Assembly: GCA_001953115.1 (NCBI GenBank)
Contig: LSSL01002060.1
Location: 1 to 18,621, forward strand
Direction of reading: 5' to 3'
Length of the DNA stretch: 18,621 nucleotides
From: Smittium mucronatum
Taxonomy: Eukaryota; Kickxellomycota; Harpellomycetes; Harpellales; Legeriomycetaceae
Both the position numbers and the translations under genes were made by a program. Shown here one piece after another: positions 9,693 to 18,392 of the stretch (the first letter of the stretch is position 1; each line of letters opens with the position of its first letter). Below the pieces are notes generated by a model. The model saw only the letters and a program-made list of their open reading frames with translations, made no database searches and was not told where the DNA came from.

Positions 9693-11200
9693 TCATTGAG
9701 AGCCCGTTATTCTTTTTGATTTTTCTTTTTCTGACTCTTTTTTGTTCAGTTCCAAAAATAGTCGATTAAATTGAGCTGTACTAGTCTCTTTAGATAATAG
9801 TACACATGTACATATTTATGATTCTTCGAAAATTGAATAAATGAGCATGTTATATCTTTATAATTTGAAATTCTTAACTTAATTTGACTAATGAAACTTT
9901 TCTCAAAATGGGTTTAATTTCATTTAAATTTTCACAATCAATTTTTTTTAACTTATTTATCAAATTTAACTGATAAGTCAAAACCTTTTCTAAGTATAGA
10001 AAAATATAGTTATTGGTTAGAATCAAAAATTATAATGCTTTCATATTGAGCCCCTTCTAGTACTATATATATTGCGTAATTCGACTTATATAATTTATCT
10101 TTTTATTTATTTATAAGTCGTCTAAAACTTCAGTAAATTTTTCTAGTAGCTGGAATACATCGATCTTTTCTCAGGAAAGATATGTAGTTTAAATTGTTAA
10201 ATTAAATCTTTCGAGAAAGTTATTTATACTTGGTGCAAATTTTTGGTATCCCTCATACCAATTTCTGTTTTCCTCCAAGTAGTTTTAGACGAACTGAATC
10301 ATGATATTATGCAGTTCCGGAAACTCTCTCCATTTTCGCATAAAGAGATGCCAAGATAAATCTAATAATCCATCTCTATACGAAATTTGAATAAAATTTA
10401 TATCCTTGATCATTTTATCTTGAGCTTTGGAAAATTTTTGACAAAAATTAAAAATTTATCCATTGTGAGCCCAAAAATTTGTTCTTTTTATTTTGCTGTC
10501 AAATTTTTTCAGGGCAGATGATATTTGATGGGCGGTGTCAGATATTAGATTTGAAATATTAAATACATATTTATTATGTTCCGGTCTAACTTTTATTATT
10601 TCTTAGTCCAAAACTATAATTTCTTCTTTCTCATCCTATGTTTTACCAAACACAATAGGTATAAAAGCTTTTTTGTCATCTGAAATCCCACTTATTATTA
10701 CAGGATATCATGGATATAATATTTTTTAGGTCATATCGATGTAAACATTATTATATTTTTGTAAATTTTCCAGTAATTTTTTTGATGGAACTAGTATATT
10801 TATTGAGCCTAAACTCAAATAGAATTTTAAAAAGTATAGCTTATAGTTTCATTTTTTGTGAGAGTTTTCTTGGCAATATTTTAATAACTCGTTGAAAGTT
10901 GCCCCACTTTTTTTTTTCTTCTATTAATCCCACTTATATTGGAGTATATCTTTTCATAGCTAACATTAACTCTATTGATTCTTAAATGATTCATGTTTTT
11001 AAATGACTTTTTTGAGACATTACTATATATTTTTTCTATTATTTTAGACTTAGGTACTGGATTTTCTGTTCCTTATCATGAATTCTGATTCATAAAAGAA
11101 AAATATGTATATCTTTCGCTCTTATTGCGAATATACTATATTTTCATCAAAGCCTTAAATACATCCCTTTTTTTTTGAAAATAGTAACACACAACTATGT
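9693..11200 (-). pseudogene. Broken FLYWCH-MULE-SWIM transposase (MULE-B)
   Basis: About 500 codons show the order of a FLYWCH-type Mutator-like transposase. Near 11190-11080 is a worn FLYWCH-like zinc finger (VCYYFQKKRDVFKAL, then YIRNKSERY). The N-terminal linker follows. A frameshift sits in the A10 run at about 10908-10917. The catalytic core then begins with NNVYIDMT (first Asp of the ID-G-T motif at 10735-10737). After it come YPVIISGISDDKKAF, IIKVRPEHNKYVFN and DTAHQISSALKKF with TNFWAH. Next are FMRKWREFPELHN, NWYEGYQKFAPSINNFLERF and EKIDVFQLLEKF. A C-terminal SWIM-like finger follows at 9806-9847 (CSF...YVH, two of four ligands lost). The frame closes at 9693. The Asp expected in the second catalytic block appears to be Asn. 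From 10905 to 10111 one frame holds, interrupted only by about nine stops. No terminal repeats were located. Confidence 0.8.
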
Positions 11201-11413
11201 ACTCTTTTAAATTGTTTTTTTCTATAAATGCTCCATTTTTTTGGAACTTAGTTTTCAATTTCAAAATTTAATTTTGTTGAGCTCCAACCAATCATTATAT
11301 CCCTTTAAATCTATTATGGAATTTTTAGAATACATATTTAAAGAAAATATCCCCTTAATGAATCTTATAGAATGTAATATCAAAATATTATATTTTAAAA
11401 CTGCATATATGTA

Positions 11414-11427
11414 ATATATATATATAT
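11414..11427. repeat. TA dinucleotide microsatellite
   Basis: Seven uninterrupted AT units. Simple-sequence repeat only. Confidence 0.75.
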
Positions 11428-11499
11428 CTCTTAATGGTATTAATTTTTATGTTTACATACTTTTGTGTAATATTTTTTAGAAAAATCTTGAGCATAAAT

Positions 11500-11700
11500 A
11501 TGGCTGATTTTGATATAACAACAAACGCTCCGATTGAATAATGTGTCGAGAAAATAAAAAAGTATAAAGATACTAATTCAGGCAGGTAAAAGAATCATTT
11601 ATTTTTTTAGTGATGAAAAATGCGTTTAAAAGTAGAGTTTAGTGATGAGAATCAGATTTTAATTATTGAATTAAGATTTTGGGTTGATTATGCAAGATAA
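11500..11700 (+). pseudogene. Weak unidentified coding relic
   Basis: A plus-strand frame starts with ATG at 11500 and reads MADFDITTNAPIE, then TAA, then CVEKIKKYKDTNSGR. After a few stops it continues with MRLKVEFSDENQILIIELRF and ends at a TAA at 11698. Residue content is less biased than random AT-rich translation. It is divergent from MULE-B. No family is recognised, and it could be chance. Confidence 0.22.
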
Positions 11701-12046
11701 GGGTAAAATTAAAACCTTTATTATTTAAAAAGTCTAGCCTTCGAAATGTAACCAATGGATTGAAATTTTATCTTATTCTCCCAATTTTTTTGATTTTTAA
11801 GGCAAATGATTCAGTTAAATAGGAAATTTATTTCTGGATACCTATTTTATCCGCAATTGCTTAATTTTATATGATTTTTAAATTTCACCGATTAGTAAAT
11901 AACAAACCAAAAAATTTATGCTTCACTATAATACTTTATTTCAGAACCAGTAAAGCAGAAAAATTTAATTTTGAAGTATCAATTTTCAAAGATATTATAT
12001 CAGATTATAAATAAATTAAGATTTGGGATTAATTTTCGCTCCCCAT

Positions 12047-12377
12047 TGTTTTTGATTGGTTTATAATCTTTTATTTTAAAACTTAGTCATAATAAATAAA
12101 AAATTAATTAATATTTGCTTGCTTATCAATACGTCCGTTTTTTAGGTGGGAATTATTTCGCCTTTTATATCTTTTCCGTTAATGGAAAAGGTAGAAAATA
12201 ATAAAATAATAAAGTAAAATTTGATTATATACGCATAATTATGGCTGCTCCTATTTTTGCGACTAAATTACTGTAAATGTTTTTAGATCGCCATAGAAAT
12301 GAATAGAGATCTGTTGGGGTGTAGCTCATATTAACTTAATCGATAGCTTAATCTAGAGCTAGAGTTTACTTGCAACA
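12047..12377 (-). repeat. 3' LTR of gypsy element
   Basis: Matches 16936-17267 in direct orientation along its full length. The best block is AATTTGATTATATACGCATA and the sequence after it. On the minus strand it begins TGTTGCAAG immediately after the polypurine tract and ends ...AAAACA. It has a TATA box at 12161-12169, a 7 bp palindrome (CTTTTCC/GGAAAAG) just 5' of that box, and a minus-strand AATAAA at 12070-12075 that could be its polyadenylation signal. Confidence 0.9.
12161..12169 (-). promoter_or_regulatory. TATA box in 3' LTR
   Basis: On the minus strand this reads TATAAAAGG, a strong TATA box in the right orientation for transcription of the element. The identical string occurs at the equivalent place in the 5' LTR, although neighbouring bases differ. 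Confidence 0.6.
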
Positions 12378-12391
12378 GCTCTTCACCTCCC
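12378..12391 (-). promoter_or_regulatory. Polypurine tract
   Basis: On the minus strand this reads GGGAGGTGAAGAGC and directly abuts the TGTTG start of the 3' LTR. This is the expected place and composition for the plus-strand DNA primer. One terminal pyrimidine lies at the junction. Confidence 0.75.
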
Positions 12392-12719
12392 AAAGTAGAA
12401 TATCCTACTCTCGATTTGAACCCGACCATTCTCGACACATGTACAATAGGTTCTTTTCGTTTCTCAGAATTAATTCTGTAGATATTATGCTACATTTTGC
12501 TAACTATTATTATAGTCCTGATTATCTTCTAGTAAGGTTTGTGGAGGTTTTTATTTTCTTTCAAAAACCTTCATTTAATAGCATTACCAAATCGCTTTTG
12601 TTAAAACTTATTAATTTTGTAGAATCTTTTTTTTCTGTTTTGATTCCAAATCGATAGTCAGTTAGGTGATACGATTCGATCGCCCAAGCTCCTTTTAATT
12701 ACTCTCGCGATATTCTTCG

Positions 12720-13400
12720 TTGCTTATACTTTTTAACTTGGGTTAAATTCCGAGCAGCACAGAATATGGTGAGTAGCCGGTGCGAGAATGAGTTCTTGTT
12801 CTCAAAGCTAACAATATTACATCGATATATGTATTCCACTGGTTTATGTTGCCTATTTGCCTTATTATATTGATTAAATCGGGGTAGAGTTTAATTTTTC
12901 CACCAACCCTGCTCATTTATGTTGGTAAGCCGGATTTAATTTAAGATTCTCTTTGTTTTATAGACAAAATACGCTAAATTTTATTGATGTGAAACAGGGT
13001 CCGCGATCGACAGTAATCGAATCTGTAATTTAGAAAATCGAAAAAGCTTTCCAAAAGACCTCAACTTCGCACATGGTGCTGTATCAATCTTTGCATCGGC
13101 GTATTAAAACAAAGTGAGTTTTTCTATCATTTTAAATTATAACTGTTATTTTTTTTGACTCTGTTAACGGTCCCAAAAAGTCTATTGCATAGTTTTTAAA
13201 TACAGAGCTCAGTTTATATTTGCCGTCGAATATGTACAAAGAAAGACATTTTGTGAATTCCTAGTAGCGTTGACAACTTTTGATGTGATTTTGTACCTCA
13301 ATATAAAACTTCCTCCTACAGTACCTGAATCTTATCCATGGCCAGACAGAACAAGATGCTAAGTGTTCAATTCCATCGAGTAAAATGTTAAGAGCTTTGT
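12720..13400 (-). pseudogene. gypsy integrase domain, broken
   Basis: This domain inserts the cDNA into the host genome. An N-terminal zinc-binding remnant is seen as RFRYCRRKFYIEVQNH followed by IKSCQRY. The core starts with NYAIDFLGPLTESK, catalytic Asp at 13180-13182. The second Asp is in VDRGPCFTS, at 13006-13008. The Glu is in AGLVEKLN, at 12898-12900. Exactly 35 codons separate the second Asp and the Glu in one frame, the canonical D,D35E spacing, although two stops lie between them. Downstream is ALRTRTHSRTGYSPYSVLLG, typical of gypsy integrases. Several stops and shifts make it inactive. No chromodomain is recognised after 12720. Confidence 0.88.
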
Positions 13401-13559
13401 ATAGTACATATATAGTCTCTAATATCTCATATAATTGATCCTTTTTTTTTTGATAATTTACTTTAACAAAAATAAAAAATTTAACATCTTTTAATTTTCG
13501 GTTTATTTATTTTGTCCTCAAAAATTCCTGTGGTCTTAAAAAATTTTATTTCCGTCAAC

Positions 13560-14010
13560 CACATTTCCTGCTTCTGGTTGTAACTTGTTTTTAGTACCAT
13601 GAATACATCCGCTCCATGGCGAGATAAGTAATCAGCAACCACATTATATTTTCCTTCACGATGATTTATTTCGCACTTATATTTTGATAGGAAATTTATC
13701 CAACGTATAATACGTTCATATTAATTCTTTTCCTTGAATAAACTGTATACTGCTGAGATATCAATATAAAAAATAAAACTTCTACCCATTAAATATGGTC
13801 TAGATTATCTTATTTCTACAAAAACTCCTAGAGCTTCCCGTTCATAATTTTTATAATTCCTTTCTGCTTTTTTTAATTTCCTTGAGTGATATTCTATTGA
13901 TCAAAGCTCCTCGTTTCTTCCAAATTGTTCTAAAACAGCGCCTATGGAAACGCCTGAAGCATCAGTAGAGAGGATAAGCTATTTCTTTTTTTCAGAATGT
14001 TTTGAAATTG
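13560..14010 (-). pseudogene. gypsy RNase H domain, broken
   Basis: This domain removes the RNA strand during reverse transcription. LSTDASGVSIGAVLEQFG carries the first catalytic Asp (13961-13963). HSRKLKKAERNYKNYEREAL carries the Glu (13835-13837). FYIDISAVYSLF carries the next Asp (760-762 of the 13 kb region), with Ile where the family usually has His. GKYNVVADYLSRHG carries the last Asp (13631-13633). It shares one frame with the preceding connection domain over about 140 codons, with only a few stops. This is among the best preserved parts of the element. Confidence 0.9.
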
Positions 14011-15065
14011 AGGCTGATGTTATTAATACCTTAATCTTATTGAAAGATTGAGAGCATTCATCGCTCCATTCCCATTTATTATTATCTCTAAATAGCTTTT
14101 TTAGGGGATTATTCAACTTCTTATATTAAGGAATAAACTTCATAAAATAAGATCCAAGCACTACGAAAGAGCGCAGTTTTTTTACACTTTGAGGTGGATT
14201 TCGGTTTATCAAAGATGCCATTTGGGAATATTCAGGAGATAATCCCGATTTTTTTACCAATTAGCTCAAGAATCTAAATTTTTTTGCAAAAAAATTTCAC
14301 TTTTTTGATTTTAACGAAATTTTCTTTTCTTTTCACAATTTAAAACCGTTTTCTAAATTTATTAAGTGCTGGACTTTATTATTCGATAAAACTAGTATGT
14401 CGTCAAGAAATGTATCAGAAATTGATACATATATTAATTAAATATTTTTTCCACCATTTTCTGGAAAAATGCCGGCGCATTTGCTGATAAAAACGGCATT
14501 CTTGCAAATTAGAATACTCCGAGAGATGTAATTAATGAACGGTGTTTTTTTTGAATATTCTTCCAATAAAACTTTCCGATATCCGCTAAATAAATCTAAA
14601 GTTGTAAAAAAAAAATTCCACTAACTGAATCCATTTAATCGTCAATATGGGGTAAGGGGAAGTGATAATTGGTCATTAAATAGTTTAAGGGCTTAAATTT
14701 TATACAAAATCGCATTTCTTGATTTTTTTATGGACTAAAACAAACGAAAAACACCACTCCGAGTTTGTATTTTCAAATATCCCATTTTATAACATATAGT
14801 CTATTTGTTTGTTCGTTTTTTTTTCATTGCTTCTCTCTCTTCTGTAACTCCTTAATCTTTCACTACTTGGATTGGTTTCACTTTGTAGATTAATTTTGTA
14901 TTTATATTTTTCATTTCCTTGTAATTCTGTTTGGTTTTCAGGAAAAATCATTTGATAGTCCATCATTAATTGGTAGAATTTATCCTTTATTGGAAACTCG
15001 ATTTCATCTAATTTGGAAATGATAACTATAATTTTCTCTTTAAATGTCAGTTTTATATAATTCAA
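14010..15065 (-). pseudogene. gypsy reverse transcriptase domain, broken
   Basis: The N-terminal linker is open from 15065 to 14787 and includes FYQLMMDYQMIFPENQTE and a lysine/arginine-rich end reaching KQIDYML. Conserved blocks follow: FENTNSEWCFSFVLV, then HFPLPHIDD (14638-14664), then SLGVF and FARMPF near 14520-14485. Next are ANAPAFFQKM and the active-site FLDDILVLS, with the two Asp codons at 14399-14404. The thumb and connection region near 14235-14010 holds NRNPPQSVKKLRSF and NKWEWSDECSQSFNKIK in one frame. The first catalytic Asp, expected in an L-D-L block before LFSGY, is not clear. Stops and shifts disrupt it throughout. Confidence 0.92.
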
Positions 15066-15304
15066 CTGAAATTTGGTTATTTATTACAAAACATTCGATT
15101 TTTTTGGATTTAGATATTTCATGATTTAATAATTCTATAAAAATACCTCTTTTTCATCATCCGAATCAAACTTGACTTATTAATCACTACTTTCAGAGCT
15201 GATATCTGACTCTGAGTTGTCTAATCATCGCTATTAATCTGTTCGCTTATTTCCAACTTGTTTTATAGTTGTTCCTTTATCTTTTTCCCTTTATGAGTAA
15301 ACTT

Positions 15305-15645
15305 TCATATTTCTTTTCTATAATCAAATAAACTTTTAAGTTGTTGAAATGTATCCCTTCCCAATATAATATTGAAAGCGCATTTTCTAAGCAATTGAAA
15401 TTCGATTGGAATTGTGATTTCTCTATCGAATTTGATGTTTAGAATTTTTGTACCCAGGATATCTACTGGCGGACCATCAAATGCTTTTTTTAACAAATCT
15501 TTTCTACTTTTTTTATCCCAAACCCGAGTTTTTTCTATAAATATACGGTTATTATGAAAAATTACGACCCACTATCAATAAATAATGGAACAACCATATT
15601 TCCTATTTTTATCATTGTATAAGCACTACCACTATGGAAGTAAAT
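15305..15645 (-). pseudogene. gypsy aspartic protease domain, broken
   Basis: The retropepsin-type protease matures the polyprotein. The first half reads IKIGNMVVPLFIDSGS, with the catalytic Asp at 15574-15576, and is cut by a stop right after the DSGS motif. A frameshift follows. The second half is open from 15496 to 15305 and includes PVDILGTKILNIKFDREI and FNIILGRDTFQQLKS, the I-L-G-R-D flap-side motif. Between 15304 and 15066 is a poorly preserved linker to reverse transcriptase. Confidence 0.85.
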
Positions 15646-15788
15646 TTTTGGATTTTTTGAGTTTCCTTAATTATTGTTATCATATTTATTAAGAAACAGA
15701 AACTTTTTTCCTCGCTTATTTTTCTTTATTTCTTAAAGTCTCACAATTAGCATATATACTACTTTTGATTTATACACTAAACATTCCT

Positions 15789-16133
15789 CTAATGATGGTT
15801 GAGTGGGGCTTCAAAATCCTTTTTAGAAAAGTCAGAAATCCTGTTATTGGTCTTTTTTGTCGATTTTTTTTGTTTTTTTGTTGATTTATTTCTTTTTTTG
15901 AAGGCTTTGTGCTTGATATTTAGGGAAAATTTCCTGACACTTTCAGAATTATCTAAAATGGTGTCTATTCTCATTAAATTTTTTTCGAATAAGAGATTTA
16001 AATCAATTATTTTATCTAAAAGCATAACATCATTGCTACTCTTCTTTTTTTTAGTCTCACTCTGCATATTCTGGGAATTATATTCTTTTTTACGATAATT
16101 ATTTCTTGAATAAATTTTATCTTTATATAATTA
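15789..16133 (-). pseudogene. gag-pol spacer, lysine-rich open frame
   Basis: An open frame runs from just after a TAA at 16131-16133 to 15789. It lies between the zinc knuckle and the protease and is one frame off the knuckle, so a frameshift separates them. The sequence is rich in Lys, Ser and Asn, with tracts such as RNKSTKKQKKSTKKTNN. It probably encodes the basic tail of nucleocapsid plus the spacer before protease. The antisense frame at 15799-16098 is its shadow. Confidence 0.6.
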
Positions 16134-16134
16134 T

Positions 16135-16934
16135 TCCTGTTTGTGCAGTCTGTGAACTTGTGCTCGTAAGCCTTACATGTGTAACATTTTAAAACCGCTG
16201 CTTCCTTCTTTTTTCATTCTTCCAGAACCTATGAAATCCTGCTGAATTGTTCTGTGAGCTCCAAAATTTTATCCACATCCTTTTATTTTATTTTTCTTTC
16301 AAACCCGGAGAGATAATCTCGGAAGTATCTGAATGAAATTTTTTTCTTGTTAATTAGATCTTGCTAGTCTCTTTTATAAGATTTTCGATACTACATTAGC
16401 TCGACTCTGGTCATTTGAAATTAGCCAGGAAAATTCACTATCAATTGGCAAAATAGCCTCCGAATAAATGGATTTTACAGTTTTTGCGTCAAAATTTCAT
16501 GAACAATTAGATTCAAAAACCCTATAAAGCGGAAACTTAAACAATTGATTCCTTCCTGCTTATTACTCATAAGATTTACTAGCGGCCTAGTTGATGTAAT
16601 TTTTTGTTTTTTTTTCATTAAAACAGCGTGAAAATCTATTTTTCATTAATTGAAACCATTCTTTAACACACTTTTCCTCATAATCCTTTTCCAATGTCTC
16701 TTTTTGCAAACCTCATTATACTGCATCGACTTTTACCCAAACTTTAAAATTCTCCTCACCGGTTTTCTCCTTCCATTTTTTGATTTTGCACACATTTTTT
16801 AAAGTGAAAGTCCAAAGTTCTACTGATGTCGAATTAGTTTTACCAGAAAATCTTTCTGAGAAACCACTGAAGTCAATAGCAGCTTCATACGTGTCTTTAT
16901 CTAATTGTTTTGATAACGCCAACTTGTCTTTACC
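16135..16934 (-). pseudogene. gypsy gag (capsid and nucleocapsid), broken
   Basis: The frame beginning near the primer binding site reads DKLALSKQLDKDTYEAAIDF then FSERFSGK and ELWTFTLKNV. It is open to 16716 without an ATG, so the original start is lost or lies in another frame. After two stops it continues with LEKDYEEKCVKEWFQL and further capsid-like sequence with several stops. It ends in a CCHC zinc knuckle at 16145-16186, CYTCKAYEHKFTDC, which has the exact C-x2-C-x4-H-x4-C spacing. The product would package element RNA. Order and knuckle make the assignment firm. The capsid part was not aligned to a specific family. Confidence 0.82.
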
Positions 16935-16935
16935 A
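16918..16935 (-). promoter_or_regulatory. Primer binding site
   Basis: On the minus strand TGGTAAAGACAAGTTGGC begins right after the 5' LTR. A TGG start is the complement of a tRNA CCA end, as expected for the minus-strand primer. I did not assign the tRNA. Confidence 0.6.
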
Positions 16936-17267
16936 TCTTTTTTGTTTGGTTTATAATATTTTTTTTAAAAACTTATTGATAATAGATAAAAAATGAACTA
17001 ATATTTTCTTGCTTATCAATAATTCTTTTTTTTAGGTTGGAATGCTTTCACCTTTTATATCTTTCGATTAAGGGAAAAGGTAGAAAATAATAAATTAATA
17101 AATTAAAATTTGATTATATACGCATAATTATGGCTGCTCCTATTTTTGCAGCTAAATTACTGTAAATATTTTTAGATCGCCATATAAATACATGGATATC
17201 TGTTGGGGCATAGATAGTATTAACTCACGCGATAGCATAATATAGAGCTAGCGTTTAGCTGACCACA
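16936..17267 (-). repeat. 5' LTR of gypsy element
   Basis: Partner of the repeat at 12047-12377, about 80% identical by eye. On the minus strand it starts TGTGGTCAGC at 17267 and ends beside the primer binding site, with the inner boundary good to about one base. The shared TATA box is at 17051-17059. The candidate polyadenylation AATAAA of the other copy is not preserved here. Confidence 0.9.
17051..17059 (-). promoter_or_regulatory. TATA box in 5' LTR
   Basis: TATAAAAGG on the minus strand, identical to the 3' LTR copy. It would have placed the transcription start about 30 bases downstream, inside the LTR, ahead of gag. Confidence 0.6.
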
Positions 17268-17794
17268 ACTGGATTACGGTAAAAAAAATTCTATAGGCTA
17301 TTATCTAAAATTTATTTTTATTTAAATTTTTTTCATTTTTACTGGATTGGAGAAGGATAAATCTTTAGTTAAAAAATGGTATAAGTATTAAAAAAAATCC
17401 GGTTTATAAAAGAATTTTTGCTACATAATATGTAAGATATACTATTTTCAAGACATTTTTTTTTTTGCTAAGTAAACCATAGATCGGAATAAATTTTTAC
17501 CATAACAAAAAAAATAAAAATTTGTATATCATAAAAGCGGTAATAAAATTCTAAATTTTGACAATGAATATATAATTTGTAATTCCGATTATGATATCCC
17601 AATGATTTTATGCTTAATCTTAGCTTGATTTTTTCAAAATAAAAAACTAGACAAGATTTACTAGACAACAAGCGGTTCTCAAAGAGAATCGCCCATATTT
17701 AGAACCTATTTTTTTATTTTATACAATGGAATTTTGTTGGCAGATAACATCAGCAAAAAAAAATGGTTGTTGGCATACTTGAATATATCTATAT
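17268..17794. other. Gene-free AT-rich spacer
   Basis: This lies between the gypsy element and MITE copy 2. The minus-strand frame at 17468-17671 is low-complexity Y/F/K/L-rich sequence without recognisable motifs. A small palindromic patch (GGTTCTC...AGAACC) lies near 17674-17708. Nothing else is seen. Confidence 0.5.
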
Positions 17795-18053
17795 GGGAGA
17801 TTATCTTTGAGGGGAGATACTTTCCTACTAATTTTTTTTACTATTTTCCGAATTTGGAAATACATTGTTAAAAACAAGTACAAAATTATTGGTTAGTCTG
17901 GAATCTAAAATTACAACAAGATGTCATCTATTGACAAAATTTTGAAAAATTATTAAAGTATTATTCCATTTATATTGGTTTGAAAATGAATAATTTTGTT
18001 GTAGCCAATGTTTTACATGGTAAAAAAAAGTCCGGTCTTGAAAATAATCTCCC
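17795..18053 (+). mobile_element. MITE-like element, copy 2 (259 bp)
   Basis: The better preserved copy. It starts GGGAGATTATCTTTGAG and ends, read inverted, GGGAGATTATTTTCAAG, giving a terminal inverted repeat of about 17 bp with a few mismatches. It is flanked by ATAT on both sides, which could be a short target duplication or an extension of the inverted repeat. No coding capacity. It aligns over its whole length with 3651-3909. The left end resembles the right terminus of MULE-A, so a MULE of that kind is the likely source of transposase. Confidence 0.8.
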
Positions 18054-18131
18054 ATATGTATTATTATTTATTAAAAAAGACGCTTTACTTCCCCTAAGAG
18101 TGAAATACTTTGCCATGGTTTGTGGGCTTAA

Positions 18132-18201
18132 TAGTGTACTTTTCGAAGTACGCTAGACCAAAATTTCACACAGCGTTTTACTATTCTTGGTTGGGAATAG
18201 T
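18132..18201 (+). other. Two conserved hairpins (right repeat copy)
   Basis: Hairpin 1 (18132-18155) is TAGTGTACTT and AAGTACGCTA around a TTCG loop. In RNA this would be a UUCG tetraloop, although closed here by a U-A and not a C-G pair. One pair is a G-T wobble where the left copy has T-A. Hairpin 2 (18180-18201) is ACTATTC and GAATAGT around TTGGTTGG. The loops vary between copies while all stem positions stay paired. Confidence 0.5.
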
Positions 18202-18218
18202 GAAGACAGCACACAGAT

Positions 18219-18392
18219 ATGAGGAGAACGACGATTCCAGAGGAGGACCATCTAGAAACAGGAGGAACTGATCGTTTAGCACAACTGAGACATAGTCTAG
18301 TGGACAAGTCCAGCGTTCGACAGTCAGACGGATCTCAGCGTCTAACAGCTATTTGTAGGAGAGCCATGTCGTTCAATTCAAAGTTTGGCTAG
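18219..18392 (+). CDS. Small conserved-length ORF in repeat (57 aa)
   Basis: ATG at 18219 and TAG at 18390, the same codon count as the ORF in the left copy. The protein begins MRRTTIPEEDHLE and ends RRAMSFNSKFG. It differs from its partner mostly by amino-acid-changing substitutions. No upstream in-frame extension exists, because two stops lie shortly before the ATG. An overlapping frame without ATG is also open across the hairpins for about 55 codons in both copies. Whether either is translated is unknown. Confidence 0.3.
   Translation: MRRTTIPEEDHLETGGTDRLAQLRHSLVDKSSVRQSDGSQRLTAICRRAMSFNSKFG

Larger units (their letters stand above)
11201..12046. other. Spacer upstream of MULE-B relic
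   Basis: AT-rich sequence holding a TA dinucleotide run at 11414-11427 and a weak plus-strand coding relic at 11500-11700. The right end of MULE-B should lie here or beyond, but no inverted partner was found. Confidence 0.4.
12047..17267 (-). mobile_element. Decayed Ty3/gypsy LTR retrotransposon
   Basis: A complete but broken element of about 5.2 kb on the minus strand. Order is 5' LTR (16936-17267), primer binding site, gag with CCHC knuckle, protease, reverse transcriptase, RNase H, integrase, polypurine tract, 3' LTR (12047-12377). Integrase after RNase H places it in the Ty3/gypsy group, not Ty1/copia. Nearly all catalytic residues are visible, but stops and frameshifts interrupt every domain. 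The two LTRs differ at roughly one position in five by eye, so the insertion is old or evolving fast. LTR ends follow TG...CA on the outer edge. No matching 4-6 bp target duplication is seen (CCCAT on the left, ACTGG on the right). No envelope-like frame or chromodomain is seen. Confidence 0.93.

Noticed and set aside
10010..10045. Possible third MITE copy, from the shared string TTATTGGTTAG and AATC
   Set aside because: The match does not extend to either side, and the position overlaps the MULE-B C-terminal coding region.
10710..10895. Plus-strand 61-codon frame
   Set aside because: It is antisense to the MULE-B catalytic core, which has clear family motifs.
10111..10905. Reassigned stop codons as an explanation for a MULE-B frame with stops but no shifts
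   Set aside because: TAA, TAG and TGA all occur at positions where the family has different residues (Lys, Glu, Arg or other), so no single reassignment explains them.
12370..12657. Plus-strand 95-codon frame
   Set aside because: It starts inside the 3' LTR end and runs antisense through the polypurine tract and the integrase 3' region. It is a shadow.
15799..16098. Plus-strand 99-codon hydrophobic frame
   Set aside because: It is antisense to the lysine-rich gag-pol spacer. The poly-F/L composition is the complement of Lys/Asn-rich codons.
12042..17272. Target-site duplication of the gypsy element
   Set aside because: The five bases on the left (CCCAT) and right (ACTGG) do not match, even when the boundaries are moved by one or two bases.
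17468..17671. Minus-strand 67-codon frame
   Set aside because: Low-complexity aromatic and Lys-rich translation with no motif or partner copy.
18219..18392. pol III promoter boxes in the 530 bp repeat, suggesting a SINE
   Set aside because: A GTTCGA-like string resembles a B box, but the flanking bases do not fit, no matching A box lies at the right distance, and there is no A- or T-rich tail.
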